64,000 nt of DNA. Origin: Chitinophagaceae bacterium UBA1953. Its GTDB lineage: Bacteria > Bacteroidota > Bacteroidia > Chitinophagales > Chitinophagaceae. Below, piece by piece: positions 52,374 through 60,380 of the stretch (positions are counted from its first letter, which is position 1; each line of letters begins with the position of its first letter). The stretch covers positions 1 through 64,000 of the forward strand of contig DDEN01000004.1 in the NCBI GenBank assembly GCA_002336115.1. Reading direction: 5' to 3'. A model generated the notes under the pieces. That model ran no database searches and was not told where the DNA came from. It saw nothing but the letters and a program-made list of their open reading frames with translations. The position numbers were made by a program, and so were the translations under genes.

Positions 52374-53484
52374 CGTCCTCAGTTTTTTCTATATCTTCAG
52401 TTTTTATTACTTCTTCAGTTCTAATATAGTTTACGTTTTTCCAATATAACGTCATAGCGGTTTTAGAAAATAGAATTGTCTCACTTCCTTCTGAATTTAA
52501 AGATATTACTTGTGCGATCAGTTCCATTTTACCATTATTTGTACTTAAACATAGAAAAGTTTTTTTAATGTTTTGATTAGGAAGCCTTTTATTATTTCCC
52601 ATGTTATCATTATACACTTTTTCTGCCTCAATTAATACATTTATAAATTGATTTGCATTTTCACTAGTAAAACCTAAAACATTAGTAGTTGTATTTGTGA
52701 TTTGAAATGAGGGAGTCCCTCCTCCAGGTCCTGCCGCTAGTTCAATACTCGTGAGATCTTTATTTCCATACCCTAAAGTAATTTCAAAAAGATCCAAATC
52801 AAATTCAACTTCTTTTGTATTACCTGCTAAGCCTTCAATATGATGCGTTGTATTCCATGATCCAGCAAACTCAATCCCTATATTTCCGCCCATTCCGGTG
52901 GCGTTTTTATCAACTGTGCCTTTTTCATTCTTATTTCCATTTGTTCCCCATGCTAACCCTCCGAATGAAGCAAATAAATCTGCCCAGCTTTGTCCTGTAG
53001 CAATGAAAGCAAAATTTGAATGGGCATCCACTGCAAGCCCTGCAGAACCACTAATTGAAGCACCAGCAATAGCACCGATAGCTCCCTTTGCATCGATTCC
53101 AATTGTTGCTGTGTATGTACTATTTGTTTTCTGAGCAACAATCCGAAAACCGAAAGTTAGTGCATCAATAATATTTTTAAAATATTCTTCTAACCCATCA
53201 ATATCTATTGCTATAATTGGTTTATTGCCTGCAAACTGGTAAGGAGTATACCAAGGATATCTATTACTCAACCGATCCACACTCAAAAACCTTCCCAACC
53301 TCGTATCATAAATCCTCATTCCATAATCCTGCTGGTTACCATCACCCTTTACCTCATTATCATTTTCCTTGCCGTTAAACCCGTACCTGTAGCCATTTCC
53401 GGCGGTATAACTTCTTCCGGGCATCCCCATCCCAAACGGATAGTAATTTAAACAGCTGAGGATAAAGACAGGAAAGAGTTTCAA
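52366..53484 (-). pseudogene. Rhs/YD-repeat C-terminal fragment (truncated core plus variable tip)
   Basis: The 372-codon frame begins just before NYYPFGMGMPGRSY and continues through YRYGFNGKENDNEV, GMRIYDTRLGRFLSVDRLS and YPWYTPYQFAGNKPI, the Rhs-associated core junction of Bacteroidota. About 260 tip residues follow (Gly/Ala-rich to residue 175, then beta-rich, ending RTEEVIKTEDIEKTEDDE). The thousands of residues of YD repeats expected upstream are missing: the preceding DNA is non-homologous and leads into the recombinase gene. It is thus an orphan tip. The tip itself resembles no toxin I know. Confidence 0.7.
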
Positions 53485-53556
53485 AGAACTTAAACCTGTT
53501 CAAAATAAGTGTTTTTTACTCATTTTTGACCTGTTTTTAACTTCAAAAATGCACTT

Positions 53557-54609
53557 ATGGAAAAAGAATTAAGCTTTGTTTTATTGTTTGAACAGTTTAT
53601 TAAAGATACTCAAAGAGGTAAACGTTTAAAACCAAACGGAGAACGGGTAAAACCTCAAACAATTGAAAACTACCGTTATGTTTTGGGATTGGTCATTGAT
53701 TTTACAGAGCATACAAAGGTTTCACTACGCATTAAAAGCGCCAGAAAATTAAAGAAGGAACAATTGGCCGCTGAACACCGTTACTGGAAAAAATTTTACC
53801 TGCAGTTCAGCCAGTTCCTGGCAAAACAAAAAGGATGTCATGATAACTATATTGGCATGGTGTTTAAAAACATCCGTGCATTTTTTAATTACCTGAAAAA
53901 AGAAAAACTGCTGGCCGTTGGAGAATTTCAACAGCATTTTTATGTACGAAAAGAAGAAATACCTGTTATTACTTTAATGCCTGAACAATTACAATTCCTG
54001 ATCAATGACAAATCATTTGAAGACATATTGCCAATTAACCTGAAACAAACCAAGGACCTGTTTGTCATTGGCTGTACTGTTGCGTTGCGCTGTTCGGATC
54101 TTTTTCAGTTACGCTTCCGTGATCTCGAACAGATTTCAGGGAATGTTTACCTTGTTTCAACTTCCATTAAAACTGAACAGACGACAAGGGTAAAACTGCC
54201 CGTTTATGCCGTAGAAATTATTAACCGATACCGGAAAGGAAAAAAAGAAAACGAGCGGATTTTTAAAAGCATGAGTAAAAACCAGCTTAATAAGAATATT
54301 AAGCGACTAGCAGAAACTGCCGGCTGGACACATTGCATTGGAAAAACAAGGAAGCAGAACGGGAAAACGATTGAATTATATAACCGTGATAAAGGCAAGA
54401 CTTATCGATTCTGTGACCTGGTGAGTTCCCATGTCATGCGACGTACTGCCATAACCACCATGCTTATGCTGGGTATGCCCGAACACGTTGTGAGAAAGAT
54501 ATCGGGACATGCTGCAAACAGTAAGGCTTTTTACCGTTATGTAAACTTTGTACAGTCTTACCTGGATACAGAGATTGATAAAGTTCATGAAAAACTGATG
54601 GTGGCATAA
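53557..54609 (+). CDS. Tyrosine recombinase/site-specific integrase
   Basis: This 350-residue recombinase has a SAM-like N-terminal DNA-binding domain (about 5-125) and a catalytic domain with Arg178 (VALRCSDLFQLRF), His292 and Arg295 (SSHVMRRTAIT), His318 (ISGHAANSKAF) and the likely nucleophile Tyr328 (FYRYVNF). This Bacteroidota group includes transposon and genomic-island integrases. It is divergent from the Rhs tip (72-base gap) and ends just before a direct repeat of the neighbouring gene's 3' end, a plausible attachment site. Confidence 0.88.
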   Translation: MEKELSFVLLFEQFIKDTQRGKRLKPNGERVKPQTIENYRYVLGLVIDFTEHTKVSLRIKSARKLKKEQLAAEHRYWKKFYLQFSQFLAKQKGCHDNYIGMVFKNIRAFFNYLKKEKLLAVGEFQQHFYVRKEEIPVITLMPEQLQFLINDKSFEDILPINLKQTKDLFVIGCTVALRCSDLFQLRFRDLEQISGNVYLVSTSIKTEQTTRVKLPVYAVEIINRYRKGKKENERIFKSMSKNQLNKNIKRLAETAGWTHCIGKTRKQNGKTIELYNRDKGKTYRFCDLVSSHVMRRTAITTMLMLGMPEHVVRKISGHAANSKAFYRYVNFVQSYLDTEIDKVHEKLMVA

Positions 54610-54622
54610 AAGCAAGCAACAA

Positions 54623-54775
54623 GAACTGCAAATTAATACTGCTGAAATTGAATTATGCAAACAAAAAAGCTGATTGAAATTTCAATCAGCTTTTTTTATG
54701 AATTCAATGTTTTAAGACCTGAATTTAATATTACACTTGCATTCTTTTTGTCATCAGCACTTAAAAATACTTATT
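54623..54775. repeat. Direct repeat DR1 (copy of 3' end of the gene at 55649)
   Basis: About 150 bases, including a perfect hairpin, match 55564-55710. On the minus strand they encode a frame-shifted copy of the last about 19 codons (SADDKKNASV), with one base deleted near the end. The segment between DR1 and DR2 holds REP D, the toxin-antitoxin pair and REP E. Confidence 0.8.
54664..54695. terminator. Terminator hairpin in DR1
   Basis: AAAAAGCTGATTGAAA and TTTCAATCAGCTTTTT are perfect 16-base arms. It lies 55 bases after the recombinase stop and can terminate it. Confidence 0.75.
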
Positions 54776-54781
54776 AAAATC

Positions 54782-54814
54782 AAGGGTCGGCTTGGGCCAG
54801 CCCCCGGCCGGTCT
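54782..54814 (+). repeat. REP element D
   Basis: AAGGGTCGGCTTGGGCCAG followed by CCCCCGGCCGGTC, a slightly decayed REP copy directly after DR1 and before the toxin gene. Confidence 0.75.
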
Positions 54815-54833
54815 AAAAAAATGTTGCTTTGCT

Positions 54834-55103
54834 CTATTGGCTATAATGTCCGAAAGCAGAAACTACTACTACATCGGGTTCTATAACTTCATAAATAAGC
54901 CGGTGTTCTTTATCTATACGCCTGCTCCAAAAGCCTTTAAGTTGGTGTTTAAGCGGTTCAGGCTTTCCCGTACCTGTAAAAGGGTGTTCAGTTAATTCAT
55001 CAAACAAAGTCTGTATTTTTTTAAGTATAGTTTTATTGCCAGCCTTTTTATGTGTCCTAATATCTGCCTGTGCCTGTTCTGTTATAATAAGGTTATAGCT
55101 CAT
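54834..55103 (-). CDS. Txe/YoeB-family mRNA-interferase toxin
   Basis: This 89-residue RelE-superfamily toxin would cleave mRNA at the ribosome. Its sequence follows YoeB closely: TGKPEPLKHQLKGFWSRRID, EHRLIYEV and a C-terminal GHY. Glu49, Arg68 and His86 correspond to the YoeB active-site residues. Its start overlaps the upstream antitoxin gene by 11 bases, the usual antitoxin-toxin layout. It lies inside a segment bounded by direct repeats, consistent with a mobile or selfish module. Confidence 0.9.
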   Translation of the reverse strand: MSYNLIITEQAQADIRTHKKAGNKTILKKIQTLFDELTEHPFTGTGKPEPLKHQLKGFWSRRIDKEHRLIYEVIEPDVVVVSAFGHYSQ

Positions 55104-55311
55104 TTAAAAATTGGCTTATTTGCTTTTTGCTGACAGTAGTATATTTCCCTTGTTCGTATTGCTTTTTGCTTTTTTTGATTTTATCTACGAACTCTTGGTT
55201 ATAAGGCTTTTCTACTTCAAATTTTATTTTAAGGGCTTGCATAAAAGCCTTCAAAGCACTTGTTTGTTCCTCATTTTTGGGGTGGGCAATCACCACATTT
55301 GTACCGTCCAT
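55093..55311 (-). CDS. Antitoxin partner of YoeB-like toxin
   Basis: This 72-residue protein has an N-terminal beta-rich stretch (MDGTNVVIAHPKNEEQ, then LKAFMQALKIKFEVEK) and a C-terminal basic/helical tail. It resembles the short DUF2683-type antitoxins common before YoeB/RelE toxins in Bacteroidota rather than YefM. It overlaps the toxin start by 11 bases. TAAATTTG on the minus strand (55338-55331) is a candidate -7 element 20 bases upstream. Confidence 0.75.
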   Translation of the reverse strand: MDGTNVVIAHPKNEEQTSALKAFMQALKIKFEVEKPYNQEFVDKIKKSKKQYEQGKYTTVSKKQISQFLNEL

Positions 55312-55481
55312 ATATTCTTATTTTGCTGCTCAAATTTACATCGTTTTTCTGTAAATGGTCTGCTTTGGTTTTTTACCTTCTTCATCTTCCCGGCTATCCG
55401 TACTGTTCCAAACAAATAAAGCTGGCAGTAGTAAACGATGTGTAAAGAAAAAAAGGTGAAGGCTGTGCTGAGTTTACAATT

Positions 55482-55562
55482 TAAGTTAATGCTTATTGAA
55501 GATGTGCTGTAGTACTTGAATCCCGGGATCGGCTTGGGCCAGCCCCCGGGCTGACGGAAGCC
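55482..55562 (+). pseudogene. Remnant of a second RAYT 3' end with REP element E
   Basis: Bases 55482-55562 align with 51083-51163: TAAGTTAATGCTTATTGAAG against TAAGTTAATGCGTATTGAAG, then GATGTGCTGTAGTA including the RAYT stop codon, then a REP (55519-55560). Only the last ~10 codons of the transposase remain. Confidence 0.8.
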
Positions 55563-55563
55563 A

Positions 55564-55710
55564 AAGAATTACAATTGTGCAAAATTGAATCATGCAATAA
55601 AAAAGCTGATTGAAATTTCAATCAGCTTTTTTTTATGAATTCAATGTTTTAAGACCTGAATTTGAATATCACACTTGCGTTCTTTTTGTCATCAGCACTT
55701 AAAAAAACTT
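55564..55710. repeat. Direct repeat DR2 (3' end of the gene at 55649)
   Basis: The intact counterpart of DR1, formed by the last codons of the minus-strand gene plus its terminator and about 35 bases beyond. Confidence 0.8.
55600..55631 (-). terminator. Terminator of the gene at 55649
   Basis: Same perfect 16-base-arm hairpin as in DR1, 18 bases after the stop codon. Confidence 0.8.
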
Positions 55711-56695
55711 TATAATACTGGTCGCCGTTCTGCACACGCATAAGAGCCGTGTTAGGAGGTATGCGCCCCTGGTTTTCGGCATACATGGTTAATGTATTTT
55801 CCTTTCCACGAATGGCTTTGAGTTTAAGAGTAATGGGTTTATCGCTCAGCGTTTTTTGTGAAGCCACCACTTCGCCGTTAAACAATACAGTAATAATGTC
55901 GCCATCAATTTCTGCATTATCGTACAGGTTTACTGTAATCTCATCTTCATCAATCAAAATGGTTTCATACACTTTGTTATCTCTTTTCTCCAAACCATTG
56001 GGCAGTTTTGGTGCTGGGATATTCGGCTTTATATCCGGCTTCGTTTGAACATCTTTTTTGTTCTCAACTTTTGCAATAGTTGGAGGAGTAAAAACAAACG
56101 AATCTTTCTTTACAGGAGGTTTTGTTTGCGGCTTCGTTGTTGTTTTCGCAGTAGTGTTTGCAGGTTTATTTACTGGTGGTTTTGTAGTGTTCGATTTTGG
56201 AGCAGGGCTCATCCTTGCTATATTATTTTTGGGCGGAGGAGTTGTAAACATATTCTTTGCCAGTTGTTTCCGGGAAAGTAATGTTGTACCCGATCCGCAG
56301 TTGTCTTCTTTTCTTGCACCTTTCCACGTCCCTTCAAGTGTTTCTGTATTACCTTGTTTAAAGTAGGTTAATGTGTGTATTTGGAAACAATCCTTGAACC
56401 ATGCAGGGGTGTTTGCTTTCACATTGGCCACTTCTTTTGAAACAATGGTTTTGCTTTTTGGGTCAAAAGTTCCGTTCACTTTGCAAATGGTGTAAAACCG
56501 TTTGCCTTCAATAATAAAATAGGTTGTGGAAGTACCTTCAACAGTAGTTCCATTCACTTCCAGTTCAAGAAAGTATTCTGTACGTTCGCCGGGTTTATCA
56601 TTTGCTTCAAACGAACCGCTCCATTGTCCGCTGTACTTCTGGGCAAACAATGGTGCAGAGCTAAACAGTAAAACAAAAAGGAATAAATTCTTCAT
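55649..56695 (-). CDS. Exported protein of unknown function with Pro/Thr/Lys linker
   Basis: This 348-residue protein has a signal peptide (MKNLFLFVLLFSSAPLFAQ), an N-terminal beta-rich domain (YSGQWSGSFEANDKPGERTEY start, to about 150), a Pro/Thr/Lys-rich linker (about 150-225) and a C-terminal beta domain with ILIDEDEITVNLYDNAEIDGD and ITLKLKAIRGKENTLTMYA. I know no assigned role; it is probably periplasmic or surface-exposed. Its 3' end is the sequence duplicated at DR1. Confidence 0.65.
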   Translation of the reverse strand: MKNLFLFVLLFSSAPLFAQKYSGQWSGSFEANDKPGERTEYFLELEVNGTTVEGTSTTYFIIEGKRFYTICKVNGTFDPKSKTIVSKEVANVKANTPAWFKDCFQIHTLTYFKQGNTETLEGTWKGARKEDNCGSGTTLLSRKQLAKNMFTTPPPKNNIARMSPAPKSNTTKPPVNKPANTTAKTTTKPQTKPPVKKDSFVFTPPTIAKVENKKDVQTKPDIKPNIPAPKLPNGLEKRDNKVYETILIDEDEITVNLYDNAEIDGDIITVLFNGEVVASQKTLSDKPITLKLKAIRGKENTLTMYAENQGRIPPNTALMRVQNGDQYYKVFLSADDKKNASVIFKFRS

Positions 56696-56796
56696 CGTGT
56701 AAGTTCTTCTTCAGCCATGCAAATTAAGAAAATGGAAAAAATATGACAGCGAAAGGCTTTGTTAATTTTCCTTTCATCTCATCAGCAATCATTTGT

Positions 56797-56804
56797 TACC
56801 TTTG
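56797..56804 (+). promoter_or_regulatory. Candidate -7 element for thrS
   Basis: TACCTTTG matches TAnnTTTG 30 bases before the thrS ATG; the -33 TTG is not clear. Confidence 0.4.
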
Positions 56805-56833
56805 TGCCTCTTTAAAACAGACGAATAAAATTT

Positions 56834-58765
56834 ATGAAGATCAGTTTTCCAGATGGTGCAGTAAGGGAATATGAACAGGGAGTTTCAGCCCTTGATATTG
56901 CAAAATCAATCAGCGAAGGATTGGCAAGAAAAGTATTGGCCGCAAGTGTAAACGGACAGGTATGGGACTTGTCGAGGCCTATTAATGAAGATGCTGCATT
57001 GAAACTGCTGACGTGGGATGATAAAGAAGCACAATTAACCTTCTGGCATTCATCTGCTCACCTGATGGCCGAAGCTGTTGAAAATATGTTCCCGGGTGTA
57101 AAATTCTGGGTTGGGCCTCCATTGGAAAGTCCAAAAGGGTTTTATTACGATATGGATCTGGGAGATCGTAAAATGAGCGAAGAAGACCTTGCTGCTCTTG
57201 AAAAGAAAATGAATGAGCTTGCAAAGCAGAACAATTCATTCGTTCGTAAAGAAATGAGCAAAGCCGATGCAGTAAAATACTTTACTGAAAAAGGCGATGA
57301 ATATAAACTTGATTTACTGCAGAACCTGAATGATGGAGAAATCACTTTCTATTCTCAGGGCGGTTTTACTGATCTGTGCCGTGGCCCGCATATTCCGCAC
57401 ACAGGTTTTATCAAAGCCATCAAATTAACTTCCATTGCCGGTGCTTACTGGAAAGGAGATGAAAAGAACAAACAGCTTACCCGTGTGTATGGTGTTACAT
57501 TCCCTTCGCAAAAAGAACTGGATGAATACCTGGCCATGCTGGAAGAAGCCAAGAAAAGAGATCACCGTAAGCTTGGTAAAGAACTGGGCATTTATACAAT
57601 GGATGATGATACTGGTCCTGGTCTTCCTTTATGGATGCCCAACGGAACCATCATTATTGAAGAACTGGAAAAGCTGGCAAAGGAAACAGAAGCTGCTGCT
57701 GGTTATAAGCGTGTGGTAACTCCGCATATTGCCAAGGAAAGTATGTACTTAACCAGCGGTCACCTTCCTTATTATGCTGATAGTATGTTTCCTCCAATGG
57801 AAATGGACGGGGAGAAGTATTACCTGAAAGCAATGAACTGTCCGCATCACCACAAAATATTTGATGCAGAACCAAAGAGCTATAAAGAACTTCCATACCG
57901 CATTGCTGAATATGGCACATGTTACCGTTATGAGCAAAGTGGTGAGTTGTTTGGTTTGATGCGTGTACGTTGCCTGCACATGAACGATGCACATATCTAT
58001 TGCAGCAAAGAACAGTTTGCACAGGAATTCCGTGCAGTGAATGATATGTACCTGAAGTATTTCAAAATTTTTGGTATTGATAAATATGTAATGCGCCTGA
58101 GCTTGCACGAACCAGGCAAACTTGGTCAGAAATATGTGAACGAGCCCGAATTGTGGAACCAGACTGAAGCAATGGTTCGCCAGGTTTTGATTGAATCAAA
58201 CATTCCGTTTGTTGAGGTTCATGATGAAGCTGCTTTCTACGGTCCCAAGATTGATGTGCAGATATGGAGTGCAATTGGCCGTGAGTTTACATTGGCTACC
58301 AACCAGGTTGATTTCAACAGCGGTAACAAGTTTAAACTCAGCTATACCAACCAGAACAACCAGCCCGAAGTACCATTGATTATTCACCGGGCACCATTGG
58401 GTACACATGAACGTTTCATTGGCTTTTTGTTGGAACATTATGCAGGCAAATTCCCGTTGTGGATTGCTCCGTTACAGGTAAAAATTCTGCCCATCAGCGA
58501 TAAGTTTATGGATTATGCAAAAACTCTGTTGAATAAACTGAAAAAAGCTGATATTCGTGCTGAAATTGACGATCGCAACGAAAAGATCGGTAAGAAGATC
58601 AGGGATACAGAGCTTGCCAAAGTTCCAATTATGTTGGTTGTGGGTGAAAAAGAAATGAATGAAGGCAAAGTAGCTGTTCGTAAACAAGGCAAAGGCGATG
58701 CCGGAACAGTAGATGCTGATGAATTTATAGCAGCAGTTGTATCGGAAATTGCTGAAAGAAAATAG
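56834..58765 (+). CDS. thrS: Threonyl-tRNA synthetase
   Basis: This 643-residue class II synthetase has the full layout: an N-terminal TGS domain (MKISFPDGAVREYEQGVSA), the editing domain with HSSAHLMAEAVE, the catalytic core with YLKAMNCPHHHKIF (zinc Cys/His) and MRVRCLHMNDAHIYC (motif 2 region), and a C-terminal anticodon-binding domain. It charges tRNA-Thr in the cytoplasm. It heads the common thrS-infC-rpmI-rplT cluster. Confidence 0.97.
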   Translation: MKISFPDGAVREYEQGVSALDIAKSISEGLARKVLAASVNGQVWDLSRPINEDAALKLLTWDDKEAQLTFWHSSAHLMAEAVENMFPGVKFWVGPPLESPKGFYYDMDLGDRKMSEEDLAALEKKMNELAKQNNSFVRKEMSKADAVKYFTEKGDEYKLDLLQNLNDGEITFYSQGGFTDLCRGPHIPHTGFIKAIKLTSIAGAYWKGDEKNKQLTRVYGVTFPSQKELDEYLAMLEEAKKRDHRKLGKELGIYTMDDDTGPGLPLWMPNGTIIIEELEKLAKETEAAAGYKRVVTPHIAKESMYLTSGHLPYYADSMFPPMEMDGEKYYLKAMNCPHHHKIFDAEPKSYKELPYRIAEYGTCYRYEQSGELFGLMRVRCLHMNDAHIYCSKEQFAQEFRAVNDMYLKYFKIFGIDKYVMRLSLHEPGKLGQKYVNEPELWNQTEAMVRQVLIESNIPFVEVHDEAAFYGPKIDVQIWSAIGREFTLATNQVDFNSGNKFKLSYTNQNNQPEVPLIIHRAPLGTHERFIGFLLEHYAGKFPLWIAPLQVKILPISDKFMDYAKTLLNKLKKADIRAEIDDRNEKIGKKIRDTELAKVPIMLVVGEKEMNEGKVAVRKQGKGDAGTVDADEFIAAVVSEIAERK

Positions 58766-58853
58766 AAATTCAACTTTCTCTTTGCCCCTGGAGAAAGAAT
58801 AAACAAATAAAATTTATCCATGCTTCCCTTCAGGGGATGGAAGCAAACTGAAT

Positions 58854-59432
58854 ATGGCAATTCCACAAAGACCTCCAAGGGGCCGTTTTATTCCCCGTAA
58901 GGAACCAGAACATCGTATCAACCACATGATCCGTGTACCGGAAGTAAGATTGGTTGGCGAAAACGTTGAAGTTGGTGTTTATCCCACACAAAAAGCATTA
59001 CAAATTGCACAGGAATTAGGACTTGATCTTGTAGAAATTTCTCCACAAGCCGTACCTCCTGTATGTAAGGCTATTGACTACAACAAGTTCTTGTATGAAA
59101 AGAAGAAGAAGGAAAAGGAAATGAAGGCAAAGAGTAAATCGGCTGAACTGAAAGAAATCCGTTTTACTCCAAACACCGATGACCATGACTTTGACTTCAA
59201 ATCCAAACATGCTGAAAACTTCCTCAAAGAAGGAAACAAGGTAAAGGCTTACGTCCAGTTTAAAGGAAGAGCCATACAGTTTAAGGAAAGAGGGGAGTTT
59301 GTACTCCTGAAATTTGCTGAGCGTTTGAAAGAAATCGGTCAGGTGGAAGGTTTACCAAAGCTGGAAGGAAAGCGAATGCTGATGATTATTTCGCCAAAAG
59401 CAACCAAGAAGAAAAAAGAAACAGCAGAATAA
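58854..59432 (+). CDS. infC: Translation initiation factor IF-3
   Basis: This 192-residue factor keeps the small ribosomal subunit free and checks the start codon. It has the N-terminal domain (RINHMIRVPEVRLVG) and, after a Lys/Glu-rich linker, the C-terminal domain (IRFTPNTDDHDFDFKSKHA and onward). An ATG at 58854 is used, so the unusual AUU start of E. coli infC is not evident. A terminator follows, so rpmI-rplT have their own promoter. Confidence 0.96.
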   Translation: MAIPQRPPRGRFIPRKEPEHRINHMIRVPEVRLVGENVEVGVYPTQKALQIAQELGLDLVEISPQAVPPVCKAIDYNKFLYEKKKKEKEMKAKSKSAELKEIRFTPNTDDHDFDFKSKHAENFLKEGNKVKAYVQFKGRAIQFKERGEFVLLKFAERLKEIGQVEGLPKLEGKRMLMIISPKATKKKKETAE

Positions 59433-59435
59433 TTC

Positions 59436-59463
59436 AAAAAGCCGCCTCAAAGGCGGTTTTTTT
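59436..59463 (+). terminator. infC terminator
   Basis: GCCGCCT and AGGCGG form a tight hairpin with flanking A and T runs, directly after the infC stop. Confidence 0.8.
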
Positions 59464-59527
59464 GTAAAAATGGTTCAGAGCCTGATGATTTCAGTGCCCG
59501 TAAAGCATTTTTTTAACAATTTCTTCC

Positions 59528-59640
59528 TACATTTGCGCTCCCAAAACGGGAAAGCCCTTAAAGGCTTTATATTTCCCAAAAGGCTCCCTAAGTGTTCTGC
59601 CGGTGCAGAGCCGCCCGCCGGGTATCATTTTCAAAGTGCA
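59528..59640 (+). promoter_or_regulatory. Promoter and structured leader of rpmI-rplT
   Basis: TACATTTG (59528-59535) is a -7 element. The transcript leader of about 105 bases contains GGGAAAGCC with GGCTTT and TTTCCC, and a GC-rich region (59600-59625), so it can fold. A role in L20 autoregulation is possible by analogy with other phyla. Confidence 0.5.
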
Positions 59641-59645
59641 TTAAC

Positions 59646-59843
59646 ATGCCAAAGGTAAAAACCAACTCAAGTGCAAAAAAAAGGTTTAAAATAACCGGCA
59701 CAGGTAAGATTACTCATCAAAAGAGTTTCAAACGTCACATTCTTACAAAAAAATCTAAAAAGCGTAAACGCAGCATGCGTATTGACGGTGAAGTGGCAAA
59801 ATCACATGTTGATTTTGTAAAACGTTTATTGCGTCTTAAATAA
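59646..59843 (+). CDS. rpmI: 50S ribosomal protein L35
   Basis: This 65-residue basic protein matches L35 (MPKVKTNSSAKKRFKITGTG and KRHILTKKSKKRKR). The start at 59646 gives the standard MPK N-terminus; an upstream in-frame ATG at 59592 would lie in the structured leader. rplT follows 51 bases later. Confidence 0.96.
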   Translation: MPKVKTNSSAKKRFKITGTGKITHQKSFKRHILTKKSKKRKRSMRIDGEVAKSHVDFVKRLLRLK

Positions 59844-59894
59844 TCATTTTTTACAGTAAACAAACTTCCATTTTTAATTTAAAAATATTAAGAT

Positions 59895-60239
59895 ATGCCC
59901 CGTTCAGTAAACGCAGTTGCTTCAAGAGCACGCCGCAAAAGAATCCTTAACCAGGCCAAAGGTTTTTATGGCAAACGCAAAAACGTTTATACCGTTGCCA
60001 AAAATATTGTTGAAAAAGGTTTAACCTACAGCTATGATGGCCGTAAACTCAAGAAAAGAGATTACCGTCGTCTGTGGATTGCACGTATCAACGCTGCAGT
60101 AAGAGCAGAAGGTTTAACTTACTCTCAGTTCATCAATAAACTGAAAGTAAAAAACATTGATCTTGATCGTAAAATCCTTGCTGATCTTGCAATGAATGAA
60201 CCGGAAAGTTTCAAAAAACTGGTTGATTCTGTAAAATAA
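59895..60239 (+). CDS. rplT: 50S ribosomal protein L20
   Basis: This 114-residue protein matches L20 (MPRSVNAVASRARRKRIL, AKGFYGKRKNVY and RRLWIARINAAVRAEGLTY). It binds 23S rRNA early in large-subunit assembly and often represses its own operon. A strong terminator follows at 60261. Confidence 0.97.
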   Translation: MPRSVNAVASRARRKRILNQAKGFYGKRKNVYTVAKNIVEKGLTYSYDGRKLKKRDYRRLWIARINAAVRAEGLTYSQFINKLKVKNIDLDRKILADLAMNEPESFKKLVDSVK

Positions 60240-60260
60240 ATCAGCAGTGAAAAGATAATG

Positions 60261-60286
60261 AAACGGGTGAAGCAATTCACCCGTTT
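60261..60286 (+). terminator. rpmI-rplT terminator
   Basis: AAACGGGTGAA and TTCACCCGTTT are perfect 11-base arms around GCAA, followed by T residues, 21 bases after rplT. Confidence 0.85.
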
Positions 60287-60380
60287 TTTTATGCTAAAAA
60301 TCTTCCCGCAGATGTTTGGATTTTACAATAAGTTTGCACTCAAAAAAAAGGAAGTGACAAAATACAATAACCCATACGAG

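Larger units (their letters stand above)
55312..55648. other. Spacer with RAYT-tail remnant and REP E
   Basis: Bases 55340-55480 show nothing recognisable. The remainder is taken up by the RAYT-tail/REP E segment and DR2. Confidence 0.5.

Noticed and set aside
52366..53484. Reading the Rhs fragment as a complete gene starting MKLFPVFILS
   Set aside because: The first ~12 residues are unrelated to the Rhs core that begins at NYYPFG, and the shell is missing; the Met is simply the first available in a truncated frame.
60258..60380. Longer N-terminus for arginine decarboxylase
   Set aside because: The in-frame extension runs through the strong rplT terminator hairpin, so the start at 60381 is favoured.
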